A DNA stretch of 64,000 bases from Thalassotalea fonticola (GTDB taxonomy: Bacteria > Pseudomonadota > Gammaproteobacteria > Enterobacterales > Alteromonadaceae). Positions 9,238-20,000 of this stretch are shown one piece after another. The stretch spans positions 1,240,001 through 1,304,000 of the forward strand of contig NZ_CP136600.1 in assembly GCF_032911225.1 (NCBI RefSeq), given 5' to 3'. Below the pieces are notes generated by a model. The model made no database searches, was not told the DNA's origin, and saw only the letters and a program-made list of their open reading frames with translations. Position numbers and translations under genes: made by a program. Each line of letters starts with the position of its first letter. Position 1 is the first letter of the stretch.

Positions 9238-11313
9238 TTACAGCGGGAGTGAAAATATATCAGCATCTATTACTCCATGCCGAGTGACAATTACACTGCC
9301 ATCTGCACCTGGAGCTATGCCTTGATAAGCTCTTATAGAAAGCACATCAAATTGTAGTACAACCTCTACATTTAGGTCTTTGTTGACCTTCATCAGCAGG
9401 TCTTGTGATTCAGTTCTTTTTAAAAAGTAAATATGCTCGTCTTTAACGTAAAAGCTGGCAAAATCTTTACTTCTCAAATTTTTAGTAACTTGGGTAAACG
9501 TGTTGCCGGTCGGTTCAAACCTCCAAATACCGTTTTGATCAAATCTAGATACGTATAAATCTCCATCGCTCCCCTCTTGCACAAACACTTCCCCTGAATG
9601 GGTGATTTGTTCTATTTCTCTGGTTGTTAAGTGATATTGAAAAATCCCCCACTTGCCGTCCTTAAAGCCAGAAAAATACAAACGTTGTTCATCAACAGAC
9701 CAACTAGGGTTTTGAATTGGCATATCTAACTTATCTTCAATAATAATGTCACTGCCATCTATTTTAGAAATGTATAAATAAGCTTGCTCTTTCCCTTTAG
9801 GGTCAACTCGCATGGCAAACCAACTACCATTAGCAGAAACTGTAGGGATAGAAATAGCGCCAATATTATTAGTAAGTTGTTTAGATACATATTGTTTTCG
9901 TTGCCATACTTCCCAGTTACCCGAGCGATTGGAATTAAAAATAATGCTGTTGTCATTGCTTACATATTGACCATACAAATCGCGCGATGAAGAGGCAATT
10001 CTTCTTATTACCTTGCCGGAATCAATAGATAATTCTTCAACTTGCTCGTTAGCATAATGTCTGGTAAAAAATAATTCATTGGTTTTGCTGTTGATAGCTA
10101 ATGTACCTGGTGTTGCTGTTTCATCAATAAGTTGTTGCTGATTACTTTTTAAATCGATAGCAACCACGACATAAAGGCCATTATGAGGTTTGGTGACGAA
10201 TAATTTTTGATTACGCTCATCCCAAGCCAGACTTAGCATTCTAGCTTCAAGTTGTAGGAATGAATCTTCACTAACATTTTGTTGTTTATAATCGCTAATA
10301 ATCACTAGCTCGGAAGCTTCTAAATAACGGCGAATAATGACTAGTTTTTCATCGTTTTCAACAAAGGTTACGGATAAATCCTGATGATTTTCTTTCGGGA
10401 AGCTCACTTGTTTTTCGCTATTGCTGGCTAAATCATAACTAAATATAGCCACCCTGTTATCCAATACTTTATTGTAAACTAAGGTTTTTCCATCCTTGCT
10501 CCAAGCAACAGGGTTAGTATTAGATGCGCCCTTACAGCCCTTAACTATCGTTCTATTTTCATTAGAAATTAGACTATAGATGCTAATGGTACACTCTTTA
10601 TTTTCTAGTATTTTTTGATAGGCGATTTCAGTACCTGATGGTGACCAAACCGGAGAAATTTCTATATTATCTTCTGTAGTTAATCTTCTTAACGGTGTTT
10701 CTGGATTTTGCAAATTTTTTATGTAAATTTGTCGTGTTTTTCCTAATGGGCGCCACTGAAATGCCATAAAAGCACCATCGGGGCTAATACTTGGCTGTTT
10801 TTCAATCCCTTCATAATTAGTTATGTGAGTTGCATGTTGAGTAACTTTATCTACCTGTGTTTTCGGAGACATAAAACGAATTGATGTAGCTATTAGCCCG
10901 ACAATAATGATGGCAACTGCCCCATATTTTACCGCTTTAGAATAACGGCTAGTAAATTCATTATCTGAACTAATTTCTTCAATACCTTCAATGTTGGCCA
11001 GCATTTGATAGCCTACTTTTTGAATGGTGGCAAATACTTCATCAGGCTCAGCGCCTAAGTCAGTAAACGCTTTACGTAATTGCCACACCGCATTGGTAAA
11101 ACCAGTTTTGCCAACACCTTCATTGCCAAGCCAGATCACCTCAATGGCTTTATCTTTACTGACAATATGTTCTTTCGAGACGATAAACAATTTTAAAATT
11201 TCAAAGACCTTGGCAGAAAGCTGTTCGGTTTTTTCGTTTGAAGAAATCGTCATGCGGGCACAATCTACTTGCCAACGACCAACCTGATATTTACGAAATG
11301 GTACTTCAATCAT
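9238..11313 (-). CDS. CadC/ToxR-like transmembrane transcription regulator with periplasmic TolB-like propeller
   Basis: The protein has 691 residues. An OmpR-type winged helix fills residues 1-105 (VFEILKLFI, NAVWQLRKAF, IQKVGYQML). One membrane helix at about 131-148 follows, then some 540 residues of PD40/TolB-like propeller repeats in the periplasm with motifs such as ISPDGAFMAF, SPVWSPSG and NPSWSVDEQRLYFSG. This is the layout of ToxR/CadC one-component regulators, in which a periplasmic domain senses and the cytoplasmic domain binds DNA. It is paralogous to 31405-33516, especially in the winged helix (GNEGVGK, WQLRKAF.DLGAE). No strong ribosome site precedes the ATG. Its position suggests control of the LRR/subtilase block to its left; that is inferred. 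Confidence 0.85.
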   Translation of the reverse strand: MIEVPFRKYQVGRWQVDCARMTISSNEKTEQLSAKVFEILKLFIVSKEHIVSKDKAIEVIWLGNEGVGKTGFTNAVWQLRKAFTDLGAEPDEVFATIQKVGYQMLANIEGIEEISSDNEFTSRYSKAVKYGAVAIIIVGLIATSIRFMSPKTQVDKVTQHATHITNYEGIEKQPSISPDGAFMAFQWRPLGKTRQIYIKNLQNPETPLRRLTTEDNIEISPVWSPSGTEIAYQKILENKECTISIYSLISNENRTIVKGCKGASNTNPVAWSKDGKTLVYNKVLDNRVAIFSYDLASNSEKQVSFPKENHQDLSVTFVENDEKLVIIRRYLEASELVIISDYKQQNVSEDSFLQLEARMLSLAWDERNQKLFVTKPHNGLYVVVAIDLKSNQQQLIDETATPGTLAINSKTNELFFTRHYANEQVEELSIDSGKVIRRIASSSRDLYGQYVSNDNSIIFNSNRSGNWEVWQRKQYVSKQLTNNIGAISIPTVSANGSWFAMRVDPKGKEQAYLYISKIDGSDIIIEDKLDMPIQNPSWSVDEQRLYFSGFKDGKWGIFQYHLTTREIEQITHSGEVFVQEGSDGDLYVSRFDQNGIWRFEPTGNTFTQVTKNLRSKDFASFYVKDEHIYFLKRTESQDLLMKVNKDLNVEVVLQFDVLSIRAYQGIAPGADGSVIVTRHGVIDADIFSLPL

Positions 11314-11637
11314 GATCTATATATAACCTTGAGCAATAACCTAAATAAACCAGTAAACATAGATTTACAAACTATATAAATGAATAATCCAATGAATTTA
11401 CAGGGCTTTTTTTTCTTTAACAAACTATATTATAAATGAAACTAAGTTGGAATCACTCCTTCGGGTAATACCAATATATAATTTGAACACTGACTAACTT
11501 ATGTTAACTATAGTTTACATAAATAGCATTGTACTTTATTTTGCAGAAGCCCTTGTCATGACGCGCTTTATTAACTGAATCGGACAGGTAACCTGCATAG
11601 TTAATTATTGTTACGGTAATAAACTATGGATAAACAA

Positions 11638-11661
11638 AAACCAGCTAAATATAGCTGGTTT
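11638..11661 (-). terminator. Terminator hairpin downstream of 11730-12719
   Basis: The arms AAACCAGCT and AGCTGGTTT pair perfectly. On the minus strand the stem runs into TTTTTGTTT. It is the second of two hairpins met by transcripts leaving the alanine-rich protein gene. Confidence 0.7.
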
Positions 11662-11677
11662 GTTTATAAATTAATGA

Positions 11678-11711
11678 CTAAGAGATTAATTTTTCAATTT
11701 AATCTCTTAGT
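11678..11711 (-). terminator. First hairpin after 11730-12719
   Basis: The 13-base arms (ACTAAGAGATTAA and its complement) at 11678-11690 and 11699-11711 pair perfectly around an eight-base loop. It begins about 19 bases after the stop codon. The T-run is weak, so it may stabilise the mRNA end and leave termination to the next hairpin. Confidence 0.6.
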
Positions 11712-11729
11712 AAATTAATGATATGTTTA

Positions 11730-12719
11730 TTATTTACGAGAAATTGTGTATGCACCAACATCTAACATTTCGTATGCCATCATATTTGGCATTTCCATAC
11801 CAAATTTACCCGGCGCCATACCACTACCAATAACACCTGTTAATTCACCTTCTGGTGCTGCTTGTACATAATCATAGTAAGCATTGTGAGTAGAAGTACT
11901 ACATGTACCTGAGCTGTTCATCTTACTCATTAACTCTGTTGGGGCGTCAGCCTTGGCAATAACTTCTGAATCAAGCGCTACTGAATAAAATTCACCATTA
12001 ACACTGTTTGTTAAAATTCGGTCGCCACCAACACTCCATTGTTGTTCGGCAGGATTATAGTAAGCGCCATTTGAGTCAGTCCATGCAACTTTCATAAATG
12101 CGTCGCCGGTACAATCTTCACTACGGTATGACAAACCTAAGTACTCGCCATCTTCGTGTGACATCGCTATACGATTTTCAGCATCTACGTATGTATTCCA
12201 ACCTGTGATTTCTGAAAGCCCCATAATCGCCTGAACCACAAGACCAGCTGAATCACCGCTTAATTCAACGCTCATCAAGTCACCTGATTTTGCAAGTACA
12301 GTACCAACTACTTCGCCTGACTCGTTAACCATTTGCCACTCAACTTTGCCCATTGCCATTGCAGCCATTGCATCAGTGTTAGCTTGTACAGCAGCAGTAT
12401 TAGCATTAACCGTTGCAGAGTTTGCAGCAATGGCATCTGTATTAGTTTCAATAGCTGTAGCGTTTGCTTCTGCAGCTGCATCTGCTGCATCTGCAGCTGT
12501 TTGAGCTGCCATTGCAGCATTGTTAGCCGTTGTTGCTTTTTCTGCTGCGGCATCTGCTGCAGTTTGTGCAGCGGCAGCGTCCATTGAAATGGCAGTAAAG
12601 TTTGCGTTTACGTCGGCGGCTACGGCTGCTTCACCAGCAGTGAATGTTTTTAATTCAGCTGAAGTTGCTGAGAATGATAATGCTAAAGCAATTGCTGATG
12701 CTGTTAATTTTAATTTCAT
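11730..12719 (-). CDS. Secreted protein with alanine-rich coiled-coil segment, function unknown
   Basis: The protein has 329 residues and starts at an ATG six bases after AAGGA. A clear signal peptide ends at SATSA. The motif LKTFTAGEAAVAADVNANF, a lead-in I recall from secreted proteins of uncertain function, is followed by about 90 residues of Ala-rich heptad-like sequence (AAQTAADAAAEKATTANN and similar), which should form a helical coiled coil. A globular C-terminal part of about 200 residues contains two Cys (SEDCTG, SGTCST). Such Ala-rich segments resemble murein lipoprotein or fibre stalks, so it may oligomerise through this region. It lies 78 bases downstream of the small lipoprotein 12798-12980. 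No specific function can be assigned. Confidence 0.8.
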   Translation of the reverse strand: MKLKLTASAIALALSFSATSAELKTFTAGEAAVAADVNANFTAISMDAAAAQTAADAAAEKATTANNAAMAAQTAADAADAAAEANATAIETNTDAIAANSATVNANTAAVQANTDAMAAMAMGKVEWQMVNESGEVVGTVLAKSGDLMSVELSGDSAGLVVQAIMGLSEITGWNTYVDAENRIAMSHEDGEYLGLSYRSEDCTGDAFMKVAWTDSNGAYYNPAEQQWSVGGDRILTNSVNGEFYSVALDSEVIAKADAPTELMSKMNSSGTCSTSTHNAYYDYVQAAPEGELTGVIGSGMAPGKFGMEMPNMMAYEMLDVGAYTISRK

Positions 12720-12797
12720 GTGTAATCCTTGAGAATTATTTACTTCTAAATTAATTAGTTTTTATATTTGTTTTACTTATTACGTTGAACGCTTGGC

Positions 12798-12980
12798 TTA
12801 TTGCCACTCGGCTTCATCCCACTTTTGACTTTCATCATCCCAAACAAGTTTGGTATCTGCTGGCGGCGGCGGTGTGACAACCTTTGGTTCAGCATCTGAA
12901 CTGCCCGAGCCTCCACCACATGCGCTTAGCACAACAGATGCAAAAATTGCAGCGGTAATACTTCTAAGTTTATTAGGCAT
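12798..12980 (-). CDS. Small lipoprotein (60 residues)
   Basis: It is short but well supported. There is an AGGA ribosome site eight bases before the ATG, a basic start (MPNKLRS), a hydrophobic segment and a lipobox LSAC, then GGGSGSS. A proline stretch and a Trp/Asp-rich end (VWDD..KWDEAEWQ) complete it. After processing only about 40 residues remain. It precedes the alanine-rich secreted protein on the same strand and may share its transcript. The partner and function are unknown. Confidence 0.75.
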   Translation of the reverse strand: MPNKLRSITAAIFASVVLSACGGGSGSSDAEPKVVTPPPPADTKLVWDDESQKWDEAEWQ

Positions 12981-13808
12981 TAATCTATTCCTAGTTAGTG
13001 ATGTTTTGTGCAGTTAACTGCTGTTCACATATTTTTGTAAAGCAGTTAGTGCGTTAACCTTTATCAAGGCGTGAGAAATTAATACCGCACCTAAATCACC
13101 GTCACAAGCTACAACACCTCAAATCGCTATTTATTAGTTATCTTTTATTTATCTTGTAATTATTTAACAATAAAAACAGCCACTTACAAGTAAAAACACA
13201 AATATCAGAAAATAAAAAAGATAACCATGTAGCGTTTTTTTTTAGTTTTAATGGGTTAATTTTTCGAATAAATGTAAATGGCCTTGAACTTTTTAAACTA
13301 CGCTACTTAAACAAATCAAATTAAGCTCCAATTCGAAAAACAATGGCTCACTAAATTAAACAGGCAGCTAGACCTTTATTAACTGAAAATGAATAGTGAT
13401 GATGAATTGAGCATTTTAGAGTTCTGCTAATTAGGTAATTTTTAGAATAATGGTGTAAGAAAAGCTTGGTTATGGATTAAACCAAGTGTGTTAGGTATTT
13501 GCATAACATCTGATATTCGACAACTTGGTCAAGTACAGAGTAATGGTTTGACAAAATAAAATCATCGGAACAACAGTATGACACGCAACTAGCCTGAAAG
13601 ATTTTTATCTCATCGATTAAACGTAAACTACTTTGACCTAACAAGCTGATAATTATGATTATCTATTGAGCTCAGACAGGCTTAGTAAATCATACTCTGT
13701 AACAGGAACGCACTAATAAAAAAGCCTGATATTCTTTATTAGAATATCAGGCTTCAATTTTTGCCTAAAAAGATTACTTTTCTCTTGTCTATTAAGAGGT
13801 TACTACTG
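12981..13808. other. Long AT-rich intergenic region
   Basis: No gene on either strand could be supported in about 830 bases. The left part must contain the promoter of the small lipoprotein, with an imperfect inverted repeat around GTTAACTGCT and AGCAGTTAG near 13012-13050. The right end holds the terminator of 13809-16937 (13718-13754). The middle shows nothing recognisable. Confidence 0.55.
13718..13754 (-). terminator. Rho-independent terminator of 13809-16937
   Basis: The 14-base arms (AAGCCTGATATTCT and complement) at 13722-13735 and 13741-13754 pair perfectly around a five-base loop. On the minus strand they are followed by a six-base T run. This is a strong intrinsic terminator about 55 bases after the stop codon. 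Confidence 0.9.
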
Positions 13809-16800
13809 TTACTGACAATGGCCTGGCGTAATACATTTATCCTCATCGATTTCACGGCTAATAAAGCTGAAGGCTGATAAATCCAAGTCGAACGTAAATG
13901 GCGTACTTGTACCTGGAACAGGATCGTCTTGCGGCCTCTCGGCTAACGGCGTACAAGTTGCAATATGGCCATCTTTTATACCATTACATTGTGGTTTTAC
14001 CGTATAGGTATGAGTTTGCTTCCAGCTAATGCTCGGCCCGTTAATCATGTGACTGCTCAAGGTACAGGTACTGGTTTCAATACCATCGTGCTGCGCATCG
14101 CTAGAAAGAGGTGAACAAGTAACCACGGCTTCAAGAGGCACGCCAATACCACTAATGCTTAATACATTTAATAATGATCTACCTTCAAAGTCACTGACAA
14201 AGCGACCGTTTGGCTGACGACCAAAGCGGGTATCTACGGTCAAGGTAGGGTAATGCTCACCCATGGCAAATGTTTCATCAAGGATATTACAGGTGTAAAT
14301 CGTTTCATCTACAGTACCATAACATTTATACTCACCACCAATTGGTGCGGTCCAACACAAAGGTTGCGTCATCGTGCCTTTAAATAAACAACGGTCATTT
14401 TCGGTAAACGTAACGCCATTGCTAATATACTTGCGCCCTGTTGGTCTGTTACCAGGACCATAGCCTTCCAATTGATTTATGCCAAACATGCTTAACATGG
14501 CAATATTTAACGGTGTATCTTGCGGTATGGTTTGCGGTATGGTTGGAATTTCTACCACCACACAGTCATCCATGGACAGAATAACGCCAAGCGCTTCGGC
14601 TTTACTGATAAGTATCGCAACACTGTCATCACATTCGATATCCGGGTTATTAGTGAGGTTTATCTCTTGTGGTAGCACATCCCAATTATCTAACGGAGTC
14701 ACGGCGAACAAAGCATTATCTTTAAGGTTAAGGGTCTGCAAGCTTGATATTTCACTGAACCCACTTAAATTAGTTAACTGATTACCGTTTAACTGCAACT
14801 CTTTTAATGCACTGGCACCAACAAAGTTTGGCACAGTCGTGAAATTATTCGAAGATAAAAATAACTCCTCAATAGTCGCCGCATAGCCTAACGGGTTAAC
14901 GCCTGAATTTAACACGCTGAGATTGTTATTAGACAAGTTTAATTTTTTTAATTGCGTCAAGTTTGTTAACGAGCTGGCGTCAACTATCTGGTTACCAGCA
15001 AGATTTAACTCGCTAAGGTGAGCTAGTTGCGCAAGCGGAGCTGGATCAACAATGGCATTATTTTGCAAGTTGAACGTGCTACCTGTATTGGTTAAATATT
15101 GCAGAGAGGCAAAGTTAACATCGCTATTATTCAGTTGGTTGTCGTTTAGCGTAACAGCTGTTAACAACGGCAATTGCTGAAAATCTGGTAGCATTGATAT
15201 TTGATTATACGCTAATTGTAAAGATGTCAGCTCGGTTAAAGAGGTTAATGGACTGGCATCAACAATTTCATTGTTTGCAAGGTGTAACTGCTGCAAATTG
15301 GTTAATGCTGTTAATGAATCAACATGAGTGATCTTGCTGTTGCTGGCATTTAGTGTAGTTAAGCCGGAAGCATTAGTTAGTACCGATACGTCAAAGCCTA
15401 ACGTAGTAGAAACATTAAGGTTGGATAATGCCGGCAAATTTGACAGCACGTTAAAGTCATCTGCCGTAACGCCAGCGATATTAAGCTGAGTTAATTTTAC
15501 TAAACCCGCCAATTCACTAATATCATCAACCTTGGATGCTCTGGTAAGTGTAAGCTGAGTTAAATTGGTAAAATGTTCAATGCCTTGTAACGAGTCTAAA
15601 TCAGCACAGTCTAAACGGGTAAATGCCAGTACAGATGTATTATTAAGGGTATTAGTTTCAAGCCCTTGACGACTTAGCTCGGCATTTACTGCCGCAAGGT
15701 TATGAGTAGCGCAGCGGTATAACATATTATGTTTATCGCCTCTTTCATCCCTGCGTATATAAAAGCTATTTTTGATCATACCAACTGTTGGTGCATATAG
15801 CTCGGCATCTTTAGGGAAGTAATCTATAATGCCATCGGCATTACCCGACTTGTTATCTAGATCACCAGCTATATGATCGCCGTCAATATTGTCATCTTCA
15901 GAGTTGATGATGCCGTCTAAATCTAGGTCTGGGTATGGCACTAAATCTTCACTGCGTTTGGTAGCATCACTGGCGTATGCCAATAGCCCCGGTACCAAAG
16001 ATGTTACATAATCATGCACTGCATCAGGATTTGCTGCGAAGGTGTAGGTATCGTTACTGTTTTCCGGTAGTTCATATTCAGCGATATCAACAATCACCTT
16101 GATCACGGCTGACAAATCGAGAACTTCATCTTCATCCAGTGCAGCTATTGCATCTTGCAACTGTTTGTTCGTGGTTATTTCAGAGTCTGGTTCAAGTGCT
16201 TCGGCCAATATATATTGCGCCGTAGTATAGTTGGTAACATTGACGCCAAAGTATTCACCTTTAACCAGATATTCATCTCTGCCGGCTAATTGTTTTAAGC
16301 TGGCGAAACTTTCCAGTACAGAAACCAGCTTTACACCCTGATCTGTTTTTTCGTCACCTATGGCGGTAATTCTTACCAATTCGTCAAAGTAGCGCTCTTC
16401 AACGGTTAAGTCGATAAAATAGTCCCCGAGACTGTTGGTTTTACCGGTATCTGAGGTGAATTGTGCATCGCCAATATTTATTGTGATATCAGCATAAGCA
16501 AGCGCTTTATCAATAACTTTACCAGAAATAGTCAAGCTTTCAAAAATAGGCTCACTGCTTACTTCCAGGGTTTGTGTTGCCGTTGCGCCATCATCATCGG
16601 TAACAGTCACACTGACCGTAAAAGACATTTTTTCGTCAACACTTGGCGTGGTAAATGTCACCTGTTTGCTTTTAGCGCCGGTTAAAGTAACCGAGCTATC
16701 ACTTACCTCCCATTGATAATTACTAATGCTGCCATCAATATCCTCGGCGATGGCCTCCAGGGTAATTTCGCTGCGCTCTATAGCGCGATTGGCACCAAAA

Positions 16801-16937
16801 ATTGAAACTGTTGGTACGGCATTGGCTGGTGGCTCTATGTCTGCTCCATCGCCACTACCACCACAGCCCGTTAACGACATGCTCGCAGCAAGGGTTGTAG
16901 CATAAAATAATTTTGATAACTCAAAACTGTTTTTCAT
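13809..16937 (-). CDS. Large LRR lipoprotein, paralogue of 5596-8814
   Basis: The ATG at 16937 follows AGAGGA by six to seven bases and gives 1042 residues; an upstream in-frame GTG has no site. A lipobox LTGC followed by GGSGDG marks a lipoprotein. A PKD/Ig-like domain (PTVSIFGANRAIERSE) matches the one in 5596-8814 almost word for word. An Asp-rich calcium-binding-like stretch, about 14 SDS22-type leucine-rich repeats (LTQLNIAG, LSELNLAGNQIVDA) and a C-terminal region with four Cys pairs follow. It lies 131 bases downstream of the TonB-dependent receptor on the same strand. By context it may be a surface binding component for the product or substrate of the upstream proteases; this is inference. 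Confidence 0.88.
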   Translation of the reverse strand: MKNSFELSKLFYATTLAASMSLTGCGGSGDGADIEPPANAVPTVSIFGANRAIERSEITLEAIAEDIDGSISNYQWEVSDSSVTLTGAKSKQVTFTTPSVDEKMSFTVSVTVTDDDGATATQTLEVSSEPIFESLTISGKVIDKALAYADITINIGDAQFTSDTGKTNSLGDYFIDLTVEERYFDELVRITAIGDEKTDQGVKLVSVLESFASLKQLAGRDEYLVKGEYFGVNVTNYTTAQYILAEALEPDSEITTNKQLQDAIAALDEDEVLDLSAVIKVIVDIAEYELPENSNDTYTFAANPDAVHDYVTSLVPGLLAYASDATKRSEDLVPYPDLDLDGIINSEDDNIDGDHIAGDLDNKSGNADGIIDYFPKDAELYAPTVGMIKNSFYIRRDERGDKHNMLYRCATHNLAAVNAELSRQGLETNTLNNTSVLAFTRLDCADLDSLQGIEHFTNLTQLTLTRASKVDDISELAGLVKLTQLNIAGVTADDFNVLSNLPALSNLNVSTTLGFDVSVLTNASGLTTLNASNSKITHVDSLTALTNLQQLHLANNEIVDASPLTSLTELTSLQLAYNQISMLPDFQQLPLLTAVTLNDNQLNNSDVNFASLQYLTNTGSTFNLQNNAIVDPAPLAQLAHLSELNLAGNQIVDASSLTNLTQLKKLNLSNNNLSVLNSGVNPLGYAATIEELFLSSNNFTTVPNFVGASALKELQLNGNQLTNLSGFSEISSLQTLNLKDNALFAVTPLDNWDVLPQEINLTNNPDIECDDSVAILISKAEALGVILSMDDCVVVEIPTIPQTIPQDTPLNIAMLSMFGINQLEGYGPGNRPTGRKYISNGVTFTENDRCLFKGTMTQPLCWTAPIGGEYKCYGTVDETIYTCNILDETFAMGEHYPTLTVDTRFGRQPNGRFVSDFEGRSLLNVLSISGIGVPLEAVVTCSPLSSDAQHDGIETSTCTLSSHMINGPSISWKQTHTYTVKPQCNGIKDGHIATCTPLAERPQDDPVPGTSTPFTFDLDLSAFSFISREIDEDKCITPGHCQ

Positions 16938-17030
16938 TATATTTCCTCTGTATTGTGACACCGTTTATCGGTGCTTCAGCAAAACTTATCGACATTTATG
17001 ATGTAATTATTCGTTAAGTGTTTGCTTACC

Positions 17031-17060
17031 ACATAGTCAGGGCAATAGCGCTGACTATGT
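17031..17060 (-). terminator. Hairpin after the TonB-dependent receptor gene
   Basis: The ten-base arms ACATAGTCAG and CTGACTATGT pair perfectly around a ten-base loop, starting eight bases after the receptor stop codon. No T run follows on the minus strand, so read-through into 13809-16937 is possible. Confidence 0.5.
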
Positions 17061-17068
17061 CTTTATCT

Positions 17069-20000
17069 TTATAAAACGTAAACCAATTCAATCGATACGG
17101 TACGGCCAATCGCAGCACCACCATAAACGTTGCCGTTGTAATATGGCCATACAGTATGTGACTCATCTTCAGGTGGCTCAGGGTTGAATATATTTACCAC
17201 TTGGCCACTTACCGTTAAGCTGTCATTAAATTGATAGCCGGCAGTTAAATTGAAGGTATAGTACGGATCTAAACGTTCTACATTGCCTTCAAAATAACTG
17301 TCTTCATCACTAAACTCCGCTGGGGGATTATAAATAGGGATAGAGCCAATACGTCGGCCACTAAACGTAACGGCCAAATTATCCTGTCGCCAAGACACGC
17401 TGCCATTTACTACAGAGCGGGCATCCTTATTCCACCATAAATCGCGAATATGAATTTCTTCTGATTGCTGATCAAATTGAACGGTAGTGTCTAAGGTATG
17501 AGTCCAGGCAACATTGAAGTTCCAGTCACCAAAACCACTGCCATAAAAATAGCCGACTTTGGCATCGACGCCTTCAATGGTTTGTTTCGCAGCATTGATA
17601 TGCGAGGTCGTTACGGTATCAATTACCGGACCGGCAAAACCGCCATCACCACGTGAAATTTTGGCCTCGTTTTCTATACATTGGCTACTACCAGGGACAA
17701 TATCGGGGCGCTCTGTAACAGGGAAAGGATAAAGCTCTTCGTCACTTCTGTCTTTACAGTAATAATCAGTACTTAAAATAGTGGCAACACTTTCACCAGT
17801 TACGACTTGCTCTTGCTCAATGGTGTACCAATCAAGCGATAAATTAAGATCGTCGGTAACGTCCCAAACAAAGCCAACACCGTAGTTAGTGCCCTCTTCT
17901 TCTTTTAAGGTTTTTGAACCTTTTGAGTTACCTTTAATCGATTGCGCTGGGCAATTTGCTGATTCTGGGTCGAATGGCTCTAAATCAGCAGGATAGTTAC
18001 CGGCAGTATCACGGGCGTTTTCGTAATATTGATCTTCACAGCTTGAAAAATCAACACCAGCAGTATAGTAACCACCGTCGGTGGCAAAAACCCTGTGCAT
18101 ATCTGGCGCTCTGAAACTTTTACCCCAGTTACCACGTAGCAATAAATTGGAGGTTGGTTTGTAAGTAAGGCCTACTTGTGGAGAGAAGCGACCACCAACA
18201 TCGGTAGTATCATCGTCGTACTGATCGTAACGGCCAGCAAGTTTCAAATTCATATCTTCAATAATAGGTAAATCTAATTCACCACCAAATGCATAGCGCG
18301 AGCGATCGCCGCCGCCTTCAGTGCCGGTTAAATTCCACCAGCCCATGCCAGCGTCATTAAGCATACGGTCATCAAGTGATATGTCATAACCTTGCTTGTT
18401 CCACTCAGCAACCATAGCAAAATATACATCACCCGCGGGAAGCTCAAATGCCTGACCGGTAAGAACACCGGTAATGGTATTTGAATATGAGTCAGCGACA
18501 GTTTTTTGACGCCCAACCAAATCATTGCGCATGTCAGCAGTGATAGGTTGGTACAAATCAGCACTGCCAAGCCCATCGTAATAGAAAATATCCCAAACTT
18601 GACCAACGTTGCCTAAAAAGGTGTCGATCACCGCTTCTTCTTTAAGTTGGTTCGATGATGAAGTGTTATCGTTTTCACTGCGGCTAACGGTTATATCCCA
18701 ATCGTACTCATCAAACAGCAGGCCTTTCATTCCCATATTTAACAATAATGAGCTGTCTTCAATGTTGTTGTCGCGAAAGCCGAGTTCATGTTTTGCAAAC
18801 AGACGCTGTTCGATGTGATAGTCGTAGAATTGCCCGCCTTCTCCCAAAGGCGCCATATTGCCGGTACCATCAAGTCGGTCTTCAATGATCGGATTATTGA
18901 TAAAATGAAAACCACCTTGGGTATAAGCGTCCTGTTGTGAATACAACACATCGGCATAGACTTCAATGTCATCGGTTAGGTTGTAAATACCACTTAAATA
19001 GGCTGATACCGTTTCGCGCTCATTTCGAATGGTACGGGTACCAGATAAATCGACGCCACAATAATAGCCGTAGTCAAATTCATCATCTGTGCCTTCTTCC
19101 ATGATACGTTGCGTATGTTCATAGCCATTCAGCGAATCATTACATTTTTGAGCGCCCGGATCGCGATACCAGCGACGACGCTCGTCGATGTCTTCGGTTT
19201 CCTCATCATCGGGGTAAAAACCCAGTACCGCCATTTGATCGACAATTACTATGCCACGATCTAAGTATTGATGCCCCGCTGGACCATCGTCAACCGAGTC
19301 CATAAACGAGCGTTCTGAGGAAAAAATGGGCTCTTGTTTATGGAACTCAATAGAGCCGGTAATGGAGTAATCATCATCAACAAAACCAGTGACTAACTGC
19401 ACCCGGCCTTCTTCACCACCTCCTTCAGTGGTGGCGCCTACTTTCACACTAACGGTCGTCTCTTCAACGTCTTTTTTGGTGATAATGTTCATTACCCCGG
19501 CAATGGCGTCTGAGCCATATACGGCAGAAGCACCAGCGGTAACGATTTCTATTCTATCAATGGCCGCCATCGGAATGGTAGACAAGTTAACAAAGTTGGA
19601 GCTGCCATTATATGGCGATGGGTAATCGGCCATGCGACGACCATTCACCAATACCAAAGTTTGGTTATTGCCTAAACCGCGCAAATTTACGCTTTGTGCA
19701 TTCGGGGTAAAGCCGCCTGATGCCGCCGCCTCTGCCCCTTGGCTGACGCCGGTATTCTGGGTTAAATCTTTTAACGCATCAAAGGCAGTAGCAAAGCCTT
19801 TCGCCGCCATATCTTCAGCGTTAATGACCACAACCGGGCTAACACCTTCCATATCAACGGCTTTTATGCGCGAACCGGTTATTTCAACCCGCTCTATTTC
19901 TTCTTCACTGGTTGTCGTTTCATCAACTGAATCATTCGTTTCTTCAACAACTGTTTCGGTAACGGCATCGACTGAGATGTCATTTTCATTGGCATAGCCA

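Larger units (their letters stand above)
11314..11729. other. Intergenic region with two terminator hairpins
   Basis: It separates the regulator (9238) from the alanine-rich protein gene (11730), both on the minus strand. The right part holds two hairpins (11638-11661 and 11678-11711). The left part is AT-rich and presumably contains the regulator promoter. A lone half-site resembling the dispersed ATACCAAT repeat lies near 11466. No gene is visible. Confidence 0.5.

Noticed and set aside
12333..12587. Cys-rich open frame on the plus strand
   Set aside because: It is the antisense reading of the Ala-rich (GCN) repeat of the secreted protein 11730-12719; no ribosome site.
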